The translations under genes were made by a program, and so were the position numbers. From Clostridia bacterium (GTDB lineage: Bacteria; Bacillota; Clostridia; UMGS1840), in assembly GCA_017468465.1 (NCBI GenBank), contig JAFUIN010000019.1:39509-103508 (forward strand): 64,000 nucleotides of DNA, given 5' to 3'. The notes beneath the pieces were generated by a model. That model did no database searches. It was not told where the DNA came from and saw nothing but the letters and a program-made list of their open reading frames with translations. Positions 31,485 to 38,439 of this stretch are shown here, piece by piece (position 1 is the stretch's first letter; each line of letters starts with the position of its first letter).

Positions 31485-32954
31485 TTATTGAATATCCAGT
31501 TTCAAAAATTCCTGATATGCTTTTTCCCATTCATCAGTATCTTTGGGAGAATAGGTGGTAGTAGTTTCAGAATTTTTAATAATCTGTCTTGCCGCTTTTA
31601 AGTCTTTGATGTCGCCACCGGCAATAAGCTGTGCCGCAACATTTCCCAAAGCAGTCGCTTCGATGGGACCTGCCACAACATCAACACCACAGGAATTTGC
31701 AGTCATCTGGCATAAAAGATTATCTTTTGTGCCGCCGCCTACAATATGAATCACTTCATATTTTTTACCGGTAACATCCTGAATGTTTTCAAACGCATAA
31801 CGGTATTTCAATGCCAAACTTTGATAAATGCAACGCATTACTTCTCCACGGGTCTGCGGCACAAACTGATTGGTGTTTTTGCAGTAATCTTTAATGTGCT
31901 GGGGCAAGTTTCCGGGTTTTCCAAAAATGGGATAATCAGAATCAATAAAGCACTTAAACGCATCTTCGGCAAGCGCTTCTTTTTCCAAATCTGCATAGGT
32001 TACAGCAAAGCCTTCCCGAATCCACTGTCTTCTGGATTCCTGAATCAACCATAAGCCCATAATATTTTTTAAGAATCGGATGGTATTATCATATCCACCT
32101 TCATTGGTTAAATTATATTTTTGAGATTTTTCGTTAATATAAGGAATTTTAGATTCCGTGCCAAATAATGACCAGGTTCCGCAACTGATATAGATAAAAT
32201 CTTCTTTTTCAGATGGAACAGCCATAACTGCAGATGCAGTATCGTGAGAACCAACTGCGCATACCGGAACAGAGGGCACTCCTAACTCTTTACAAATTTC
32301 GTCAGACAACATACCTTTTTGAGTTCCCGGCTGAACAATTTTCGGGAACAAACGTCTGGGAATGCCCAATTTGTCAATCAAGTCAAAATCCCATTCTCTG
32401 GTTTCTGCATTGATTAACTGAGTGGTAGATGCGTGGGTGTATTCCACTGTTTTTTCACCGGTTAAAAAATATGCCAGTAAATCCGGAAATAATAAAAAGC
32501 AATCGGCACGGTCTAATAAATCTTTTCTGTATTTTGCCAGATAATAAAGCTGGAACAAAGTGTTAAATGACATGAACTGGGTACCGGTTTTCTGATAAAT
32601 TTCTTCTTTCGGAACAATCTGGAAAACTTCTTCCATGATGTTATCCGTTCTGGTATCACGGTAGTGCACCGGATTTTCCAGAAGTCTGCCATCCTTATCA
32701 ATTAAGCCGAAGTCTACACCCCAGGTATCAATCCCGATACTGTCAAAGCCGCCATTATGATGTGCGGCAAGAATCCCTTGCTTAATTTCAAACAATAAAC
32801 GAAGCACATCCCAATATAATGTTCCGTTTACAAACACGGGATCATTGGGAAAACGATGTACCTCTTTCAAAGAAATTTTATTATCATCATACGAACCGAT
32901 AATGGCTCTGCCTGAAGATGCACCAAAATCGAACGCTAATACATTTTTACTCAT
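31485..32954 (-). CDS. rhaB: rhamnulokinase
   Basis: A 489-residue FGGY kinase that resembles E. coli RhaB along its length: AFDFGASSGRAIIG, HRFPNDPVFVNGTLYWDV, SIGIDTWGVDFGLID, YRDTRT, ASTTQLINAETREWD, SHDTASAVMAVP, SCGTWSLFG, LKNIMGLWLIQE, HIVGGGTKDNLLCQ. It phosphorylates L-rhamnulose (and perhaps L-fuculose) at C1, producing the substrate of the aldolase at the other end of the operon. AGGAGG precedes the ATG. It is the last gene of the microcompartment operon. No rhamnose or fucose isomerase is present in the window. Confidence 0.93.
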   Translation of the reverse strand: MSKNVLAFDFGASSGRAIIGSYDDNKISLKEVHRFPNDPVFVNGTLYWDVLRLLFEIKQGILAAHHNGGFDSIGIDTWGVDFGLIDKDGRLLENPVHYRDTRTDNIMEEVFQIVPKEEIYQKTGTQFMSFNTLFQLYYLAKYRKDLLDRADCFLLFPDLLAYFLTGEKTVEYTHASTTQLINAETREWDFDLIDKLGIPRRLFPKIVQPGTQKGMLSDEICKELGVPSVPVCAVGSHDTASAVMAVPSEKEDFIYISCGTWSLFGTESKIPYINEKSQKYNLTNEGGYDNTIRFLKNIMGLWLIQESRRQWIREGFAVTYADLEKEALAEDAFKCFIDSDYPIFGKPGNLPQHIKDYCKNTNQFVPQTRGEVMRCIYQSLALKYRYAFENIQDVTGKKYEVIHIVGGGTKDNLLCQMTANSCGVDVVAGPIEATALGNVAAQLIAGGDIKDLKAARQIIKNSETTTTYSPKDTDEWEKAYQEFLKLDIQ

Positions 32955-32972
32955 ATTTATTTCCTCCTGTTT

Positions 32973-33731
32973 TTATTCAACGGTTACTTTATTTTTCTTA
33001 AATATTTTCTTCCAGTCTTCCGATAATTCCTCATCGGTAAAGAGCATATCAATTTCCGAAAAGCCGCTCAATTTAATGAATCCAACTTTTTCAAGCTTTG
33101 ATTTATCCAACAATAAAAACTTTGTCATACTGTTGTTGAGCATCGCACGCTTAATTTGAAACTCAACGTCGTTGGATTCCAGAATCCCCTGTTCCATGGT
33201 CATTCCTTTGCTGCTAAAAAACATCTTATTGGCACAAAAATTTTTGTTAATATTATCAACAGCAACTTCGCCGACAAATGACTGATTGTTCACGTCCAGC
33301 ACACCACCGGTAGAAATCACCTTCAGTTTATCGCAATTAGAAAGTTCTTCCAAAATCTGCAGGTTATTAGTAATAACGGTAATGTTTTTTATGTCCTTCA
33401 ACTGCTTGGACAAATAATAAGATGTTGTGGAGCCGTCTAAAAAAATGGTATCCCCGGGGCGAATATGATTCACCGCTTTTTTTGCAATTGCAATTTTTCC
33501 TTCAATATTTAAGCCACGGCGTTTTTCCAAGGACAAATCCAAGTTAGATTCTTCATAGGGAACCGCTCCGCCATGAGTACGAGTGAGCTGTTCCATTTGC
33601 TCCAGTTTTTCCAAATCACGACGAATGGTTTCTACTGTAACCTGTAAATCACGACTCAAGTCGTTAACCAAAACACTTCCGTTTTGGTTCAAAAGCTCCA
33701 TAATTCGCTTTCTTCTTTCCAGTGCAAACAT
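32973..33731 (-). CDS. DeoR family transcriptional regulator
   Basis: A 252-residue DeoR/GlpR regulator: winged HTH at the N-terminus (RRKRIMELLNQNGSVLVNDL, TVETIRRDLEKLE, RTHGGAV) and a sugar-phosphate sensor domain (GDTIFLDGSTTSYYL, VITNNLQILEEL, STGGVL, FFSSKGMTMEQGI). By position it should control the microcompartment operon, with a deoxysugar phosphate or DHAP as likely signal. Candidate operators are the direct repeats at 47906-47949. GGAAGGTG precedes the ATG; a hairpin separates it from pduT. Confidence 0.9.
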   Translation of the reverse strand: MFALERRKRIMELLNQNGSVLVNDLSRDLQVTVETIRRDLEKLEQMEQLTRTHGGAVPYEESNLDLSLEKRRGLNIEGKIAIAKKAVNHIRPGDTIFLDGSTTSYYLSKQLKDIKNITVITNNLQILEELSNCDKLKVISTGGVLDVNNQSFVGEVAVDNINKNFCANKMFFSSKGMTMEQGILESNDVEFQIKRAMLNNSMTKFLLLDKSKLEKVGFIKLSGFSEIDMLFTDEELSEDWKKIFKKNKVTVE

Positions 33732-33757
33732 ACTTTAACACCTTCCTTATAACGAAA

Positions 33758-33788
33758 TAGGCTTTCACGAGAAATCCCATAAAGCCTA
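33758..33788 (-). repeat. intercistronic hairpin between pduT and the DeoR gene
   Basis: TAGGCTTT pairs with AAAGCCTA around a 15-base loop, followed by a weak T-rich stretch. It may reduce read-through from shell and enzyme genes into regulator and kinase genes. Confidence 0.45.
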
Positions 33789-33803
33789 CCGTTTTCTTTT
33801 ATA

Positions 33804-34352
33804 TTATTGTAAATATTGCCACAAATCTTCGTGGGGAGACGCAATCACTGCTGTGTCATTTAACACACCGTTTTCAATAGCATTCTGTGCACCGGCCTCT
33901 ACCCCTGCTGTAACAGCGGCAACAGTTCCGGACAGTGCAACATAGGCTTTTCCACCCATTCCTCTGGCGATACGAAGCTCAACAACCTCCACAGAAGCAG
34001 CTTTTAGTGCCGCATCTGCCGCAAGGATACAAGAAGATACGGAAAACGTCTCAATAATACCCAAAGCACCGTTTGTTTCACCGGCTGCAGCACCGTTTAA
34101 GGCATCGAATACACGTGCATCAATGTTACCAAATTCAGAAATATCTATAATATTCTCTGAAAAATTCACACGGGCATAATCACAAGCAACCTTGACAGCA
34201 GAAACACTGCCGCCAAAAATCATCACAAATTTTCCGGGGCAAATCGGTTGCGCCATGGACATACGAATTTGCGTTTTTTTCAATATATTGTCACAAACCA
34301 GATATCCTTTTGCAATATTATTGATTTCTATAATTCCGATTGATACCATCAT
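33804..34352 (-). CDS. pduT: tandem-BMC shell protein, PduT type with iron-sulfur pore Cys
   Basis: A 182-residue protein with two BMC domains (about 4-85 and 95-180), hence a pseudohexameric trimer. The first domain ends its pore loop in PICPGKF with Cys 38, at the same position as the Cys that binds a [4Fe-4S] cluster in the centre of the Salmonella PduT trimer. The second has GIIETFSVSSCILAADAALKA. It would place a redox centre in the shell and work with PduS. AAGGTGG lies 6 bases before the ATG. It is the only tandem-BMC protein in the locus. Confidence 0.92.
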   Translation of the reverse strand: MMVSIGIIEINNIAKGYLVCDNILKKTQIRMSMAQPICPGKFVMIFGGSVSAVKVACDYARVNFSENIIDISEFGNIDARVFDALNGAAAGETNGALGIIETFSVSSCILAADAALKAASVEVVELRIARGMGGKAYVALSGTVAAVTAGVEAGAQNAIENGVLNDTAVIASPHEDLWQYLQ

Positions 34353-34383
34353 ATCTAACTAACCACCTTATACGCTGTAGGTT

Positions 34384-35700
34384 TTACTCTGCAGCAATGA
34401 TAACAGCTGCTTCGCTCACGCCATACACAATTCCTGAAACAGAGCTGTGTATATTTGTGCTCAGCGCATTTTCCTTTGCTTTTACAATGACTTGGCCAAC
34501 AGTTACCTTGTCTCCTGCTTGCACAACAACATCTCCCGGTGCACCGATGTGCTGTTTTACAGGAATTGTCACGCGTTCAGGAGGCATAAGCTCCTGATAC
34601 ACAAATTCATCCCGTTCATATTTACGCACCCCTAACCGATTCACTAACCGTTTGGTGGGAACCTTTCGATATGCACGTTCAAGCTTTGGAGTGGTTTGTT
34701 CCATTGGAACATTCTTTACTCCGTTTTTCAAAAGCTCGGCTTTTACTCGTTGGAACAATCTGTTGGGACTGATATTCTGCGGACATGCGATTGTTTGACA
34801 AACTCCGCAATTTGAGCAGAAAAATGCCCCCATAAATACCTTTGTATCATTTGCTTTTGCAGATAGTCTCTGCACAATTTTGTGAGGCTCTATCGGATAA
34901 CCCATTAAATGTCTGGGACACATATCCGTACACATTCTGCAACCGCAGCAATTTCCGGAAGAACGACTCAGCGAATCCGAAAGCTTTTGTGTTTTCAAAC
35001 GAATACAAAGTGTATGGTTTTCAATAATTAACAAACTTTTTGTCGTTTTGGTAACCACCGCAGTATTGGGATTTATGATACTCCCCATCATGGGACCGCC
35101 TTCCAAAACGCTGCAATCTTTAGGAACCGTGATTCCCAAGGATTCAAAAACATAAGATACCGGTGTACCAATGGCAACCTTTATCACATATGTACGATCA
35201 GTTTTTCCTGCTACAGTTAAATATTTATGAGTCACTGCCTTTCCTTCCATAGCGTTTGCTATGTTAAACAGGGTTTCTGCATTGACAACAACTACACCAA
35301 CGGAAATCGGCAACTGACCACCGGGGACAGACTTTCCCAACACATCCTGAATCAAAATAATTTCATCACCGGAAGGATATACATTACCGGTAAAACGATA
35401 GGAAACCTGATTAGAAACTTGCTTCGGGGTTTCCATTCCCAAAAGCTCTGCTGTGTGGTTTTTGATGCCGATAACCCCTTCTTTGGCACCGACAATCTCC
35501 ACTAATTTTGCCAAAGCATTTTCCAGACGGGAGGACTCTTCTTTCAAGAGGTAAAAATCTGTTTTCAAAAGAGGCTCACATTCTGTTGCATTCACCAAAA
35601 CTGTTTCAATATGTTCAGCCAGTTTTATATGTGTCGGAAAGCCTGCACCACCTGCACCTACAACTCCGGCTTGTTTTATCTGTTCTTTTAATGTTTGCAT
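34384..35700 (-). CDS. pduS: cobalamin reductase-like electron transfer protein, PduS type
   Basis: A 438-residue RnfC-like flavo/iron-sulfur protein. The N-terminus has AGVVGAGGAGFPTHIK and VNATECEPLL (flavin/NADH part), an SLBB-like segment follows, and two ferredoxin motifs appear as CCGCRMCTDMCPR and CSNCGVCQTIACPQ. The C-terminus has a lipoyl-like IGAPGDVVVQAGDKV segment. In Pdu systems it reduces cobalamin for PduO and is thought to pass electrons through PduT, whose gene is 31 bases downstream. AAGGAA precedes the ATG. Confidence 0.93.
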   Translation of the reverse strand: MQTLKEQIKQAGVVGAGGAGFPTHIKLAEHIETVLVNATECEPLLKTDFYLLKEESSRLENALAKLVEIVGAKEGVIGIKNHTAELLGMETPKQVSNQVSYRFTGNVYPSGDEIILIQDVLGKSVPGGQLPISVGVVVVNAETLFNIANAMEGKAVTHKYLTVAGKTDRTYVIKVAIGTPVSYVFESLGITVPKDCSVLEGGPMMGSIINPNTAVVTKTTKSLLIIENHTLCIRLKTQKLSDSLSRSSGNCCGCRMCTDMCPRHLMGYPIEPHKIVQRLSAKANDTKVFMGAFFCSNCGVCQTIACPQNISPNRLFQRVKAELLKNGVKNVPMEQTTPKLERAYRKVPTKRLVNRLGVRKYERDEFVYQELMPPERVTIPVKQHIGAPGDVVVQAGDKVTVGQVIVKAKENALSTNIHSSVSGIVYGVSEAAVIIAAE

Positions 35701-35749
35701 AAGTTTTCGATTCCTTTTTCCAAGTAAACCATACCTTTATAAAGAAAAA

Positions 35750-36007
35750 CTATTGGTTATAATTGGATTCATCAACAATGCCGACAATCACAGCATCGAT
35801 GGGAGTTTTTTCATTTTGACAAGCAAATCTGGCACTGTCACCTAAAGTAACCAAAACCATTTCACCAATTCCGGCACCTAATGTATCAATGGCAACTACA
35901 TAATCGTCTTTCCCTTTGCCAATGTTAACAACCATCAATTTAGAACCGGTTAAGCTATCTAATTTGCGAGTGGAAAAAATTGAACCTGTAACTTTTCCTA
36001 TTACCAT
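35750..36007 (-). CDS. pduN: microcompartment vertex protein, EutN/CcmL (PduN) family
   Basis: An 85-residue single-domain pentamer protein (BMC-P): start MVIGKVTGSIFSTRKLDSLTG, middle VAIDTLGAGIGEMVLVTLGDSA, end IDAVIVGIVD. Pentamers cap the corners of the polyhedral shell. It is the only vertex protein in the locus. AAGGGA lies 10 bases before the ATG. Confidence 0.95.
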   Translation of the reverse strand: MVIGKVTGSIFSTRKLDSLTGSKLMVVNIGKGKDDYVVAIDTLGAGIGEMVLVTLGDSARFACQNEKTPIDAVIVGIVDESNYNQ

Positions 36008-36036
36008 AACAATACATTCCCTTTTCTTTTTTTAGT

Positions 36037-36699
36037 CTATTTTGAAATAATTCTCACGTTATCTCCATTTTTGAGACCTGCGGAATTGGCATCATCAGTA
36101 TCAATGTGCATTTCTGTGTTGAAATCATCTCTGACTCTGACCTGAACATCAAAAAATCTGGTGGGTTTAATACCATCAATTTCAACATCTACCAAAGAAT
36201 TATCGGTCACCCCAAATTGACGGGCTGTTTCGGGGGTCATATGGATATGACGATTTGCAATGATAACACCTTCGTCGAGGTAGATAGCTCCCTTCGGCCC
36301 TACCACAACTAATCTTTCAGAACCTTTTATTTCTCCGGATGGACGAACCGGCGGGCTTACTTTTAACACAAATGTATCGGTTCTGGAAATTTCAACCTGT
36401 GTATTTTTACGAACAGGTCCCAACACACGAACATTTTCGATGGATTTTAAGGATTTTCCCACTAAAGTGACCACTTCTTTTGCCGCATATTCTTTCCCCA
36501 TTAAAGGTTTTAATACAGTCAGTTCATATCCTTTGCCAAACAGCTTTTCCAAATCTTCCTGTGACAAATGAATATGTCGCTGGGAAACACCAACCTTAAT
36601 TTCAGCATCTGTATGATTGGAAGCAGTATCGTTCCGGTTAGTCTGATACATTGCCAACACCTGTTTAACTACTTCGCTTACAATTTTTTCACGTTCCAT
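36037..36699 (-). CDS. pduL: phosphate propanoyltransferase PduL
   Basis: A 220-residue PduL-type phosphotransacylase that converts propionyl-CoA to propionyl-phosphate and recycles CoA inside the compartment. It has the two His-rich zinc motifs VSQRHIHLS and IIANRHIHMTPE, and GPVRKNTQVEISRTD. The first 18 residues (MEREKIVSEVVKQVLAMY) form an amphipathic helix of the encapsulation-peptide type, followed by a polar linker. AAGGAT lies 9 bases before the ATG at 36699; an upstream GTG overlaps that site. No acetate/propionate kinase gene accompanies it. Confidence 0.95.
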   Translation of the reverse strand: MEREKIVSEVVKQVLAMYQTNRNDTASNHTDAEIKVGVSQRHIHLSQEDLEKLFGKGYELTVLKPLMGKEYAAKEVVTLVGKSLKSIENVRVLGPVRKNTQVEISRTDTFVLKVSPPVRPSGEIKGSERLVVVGPKGAIYLDEGVIIANRHIHMTPETARQFGVTDNSLVDVEIDGIKPTRFFDVQVRVRDDFNTEMHIDTDDANSAGLKNGDNVRIISK

Positions 36700-36737
36700 A
36701 ATTTTCACATCCTTTGTTTATTGCACACTCCATTTCA

Positions 36738-36830
36738 GAACATTCTTCCAAATTCAAGGGAACAATCCGGAAGAATATTTTGAAAAAGTTTCGCAAGGCG
36801 GAACACGGGTTTCCCCGTGCTCCGTTTGCT
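36738..36830 (-). repeat. two intercistronic hairpins between BMC-H and pduL genes
   Basis: Within the 154-base gap, the minus strand can form CGGAGCACGGG/CCCGTGTTCCG with a GAAA tetraloop and an extended GCAA/TTGC base (36793-36829), then AATATTCTTCC/GGAAGAATGTT (about 36738-36778). A short T5 follows the first hairpin. These may stabilise the shell-protein message or act as partial terminators that set the ratio of shell to PduL. Confidence 0.6.
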
Positions 36831-36853
36831 TTTTTTCATAAAAGGTTTATCAA

Positions 36854-37132
36854 TTAGTCGAGCTGGGGCAGAATTTTTTCTACATCGCCATGGGGTCTGG
36901 GGATTACATGAACAGCAACAATTTCGCCCAGTCTTGCAGCAGCTTCAGCGCCTGCTTCGGTAGCAGATTTTACTGCACCAACATCGCCTCTAACCATAAC
37001 GCTTACTAAACCGGAACCGATTTTTTCAGTACCGATTAAGGTAACGTTAGCTGCTTTTACCATTGCATCAGCTGCTTCGATTGCAGCTACTAAACCTCTG
37101 GTTTCAACCATTCCTAATGCTTCAAAGTTCAT
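36854..37132 (-). CDS. BMC-H shell protein (PduA/PduJ type), copy 2
   Basis: A 92-residue single BMC domain protein with the pore motif [26 protein letters not shown] at the start and [15 protein letters not shown] at the end. It forms hexamer tiles of the shell facets; the small Gly-Ser-Gly pore passes propanediol-sized metabolites. It differs from the copy at 37554-37832 by only about 7 residues, and the DNA is also nearly the same. GGAGG lies 8 bases before the ATG at 37132; the ATG five codons earlier overlaps it. Confidence 0.96.
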   Translation of the reverse strand: MNFEALGMVETRGLVAAIEAADAMVKAANVTLIGTEKIGSGLVSVMVRGDVGAVKSATEAGAEAAARLGEIVAVHVIPRPHGDVEKILPQLD

Positions 37133-37167
37133 TATGAATACCTCCATATTTTATTTTATTTTGTTTT

Positions 37168-37449
37168 TTACTTTGCATTAAAATCTGTAAAGAATTTTGT
37201 TACCTCGCTGTGAGGTCTTGCAATTACTTCACAACATTTTACATTGCCGATTCTTGCGGCTGCCGCTCTACCGGCTTCCACTGCGGAAGTAACAGCGGAG
37301 ACATTTCCTGCAACTACCATAGTAACCAATCTGCCGCCCAGCCGACGTTCAATATGAACCAGTCTGACATTTGCGGCTTTGAGCATGGCATCAAGCCCCT
37401 CAATTGCGGCTGCTAAAGCTTGCACTTCCAATAAACCTACTGCTTCCAT
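37168..37449 (-). CDS. divergent BMC-H shell protein with altered pore
   Basis: A 93-residue BMC domain protein. The fold is clear (AVGLLEVQALAAAIEGLDAMLKAA, ARPHSEVTKFF), but the pore loop reads RRLGGRL where its neighbours have EKIGSGL. The central Ser is replaced by Gly with an Arg next to it, and another Arg pair lies just before. Hexamer pores would be more positive than in PduA. It sits between the two near-identical BMC-H genes. AGGAG lies 12 bases before the ATG. Confidence 0.93.
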   Translation of the reverse strand: MEAVGLLEVQALAAAIEGLDAMLKAANVRLVHIERRLGGRLVTMVVAGNVSAVTSAVEAGRAAAARIGNVKCCEVIARPHSEVTKFFTDFNAK

Positions 37450-37479
37450 TTTCTAAAAACATCTCCTTTCACACATCTT

Positions 37480-37497
37480 TGCGGGGTTCCTCCCGCA
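37480..37497 (-). repeat. intercistronic GC hairpin
   Basis: TGCGGG pairs with CCCGCA around a 6-base loop in the 104-base gap between two BMC-H genes. Another short hairpin (AGGA/TCCT) lies a little upstream. No U-run follows on the minus strand, so mRNA stabilisation is more likely than termination. Confidence 0.5.
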
Positions 37498-37553
37498 TTC
37501 TTTTTTATAAAAGACTTGCAAAAGGAGTATCCTTTCTATTGAGTGTAGGAATC

Positions 37554-37832
37554 TTACTTAATTTCGGGTAAGATTTTTTCCACATCGCCGTGGGGTCTGG
37601 GAATTACGTGTACAGCAACGATTTCGCCTAATCTTGCAGCTGCCTGAGAGCCTGCTTCGGTAGCAGCTTTTACTGCACCAACGTCGCCTCTAACCATAAC
37701 ACTTACTAAACCGGAACCGATTTTTTCGGTACCAACTAAAGTAACGTTAGCTGCTTTTACCATTGCATCAGCTGCTTCGATTGCAGCTACTAAACCTCTG
37801 GTTTCAACCATTCCTAATGCTTCAAAATTCAT
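37554..37832 (-). CDS. BMC-H shell protein (PduA/PduJ type), copy 1
   Basis: A 92-residue BMC domain protein with the pore motif KIGSGL, nearly identical to the one at 36854-37132. It forms facet hexamers. AGGAGG lies before the ATG; the two GGCC tetramers just upstream could form a small hairpin next to the ribosome site. The near identity of two copies separated by a divergent paralogue points to a recent duplication or gene conversion. Confidence 0.96.
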   Translation of the reverse strand: MNFEALGMVETRGLVAAIEAADAMVKAANVTLVGTEKIGSGLVSVMVRGDVGAVKAATEAGSQAAARLGEIVAVHVIPRPHGDVEKILPEIK

Positions 37833-37883
37833 TTTTTCTTCCTCCTGGCCTTTGGCCTTTATTATAATTTTTATTAACTAATG

Positions 37884-38405
37884 TTATTCCCCGATTTTTT
37901 GCTGACCGGGATTTTCCCCTGCGGGGGTTGCTTTGGGCTTTCTGCCTCTCTTTTTGGGAGCAGTTGCTGTAGTGGTAGAAGCTTCTGTCTTTGCATCTTC
38001 TTTTACTACAGGAGTTTCAACTGTCTCAACCAACGGTTTGACTTCTTCTGCTTTCACAGGGGAAGCACTTTTCTTTTTTGCTTTTTTTCCGATAGGCTCC
38101 CTCCCTACTTTGGATAAAAACGCTAATTTGTCTATATCCGGACCGGGACGGGAAATAATGTGAGAAACAATGTACAGACCTTTTTCTACTGCCAAAGCTT
38201 TGGCAGCTGCAACTCCTGCAGTTACTGCTGAAACAGATCCTTCCATTTTCACAATCATTACCAACGGAACTTCAGCACTGTCGCCATTTGCCGGTTTTGT
38301 GGTATCCAATGCAATGATATTGACTGCAGCTGCTTTTGCGGCAGCATCAGCACAACAAATTGCAGTGGTAAATCCATAAACCTCAACCATTCCCAATGCA
38401 TTCAT
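37884..38405 (-). CDS. BMC shell protein with basic AT-hook-like C-terminal tail
   Basis: A 173-residue protein. Residues 1-98 form a BMC domain (ALGMVEVYGFTTAICCADAAAKAA ... HIISRPGPDIDKLAF) with a loop insertion (DTTKPANGDSAEVP) at the pore side. The remaining 75 residues are a low-complexity linker rich in Lys, Pro, Ala, Thr and Glu that ends with KKRGRKPKATP, an AT-hook-like motif. PduK and EutK also have C-terminal extensions, and EutK's extension binds nucleic acid, but this tail is of a different kind. AGGAGG precedes the ATG. Confidence 0.9.
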   Translation of the reverse strand: MNALGMVEVYGFTTAICCADAAAKAAAVNIIALDTTKPANGDSAEVPLVMIVKMEGSVSAVTAGVAAAKALAVEKGLYIVSHIISRPGPDIDKLAFLSKVGREPIGKKAKKKSASPVKAEEVKPLVETVETPVVKEDAKTEASTTTATAPKKRGRKPKATPAGENPGQQKIGE

Positions 38406-38439
38406 GGTAAATCCTCCTCAAATTTCAGATTTACTCTGA

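Noticed and set aside
37833..37883. Internal promoter before the BMC-H gene (TATAAT at the RNA level)
   Set aside because: A TATAAT-like word is present but no acceptable -35 box lies 15-19 bases upstream.
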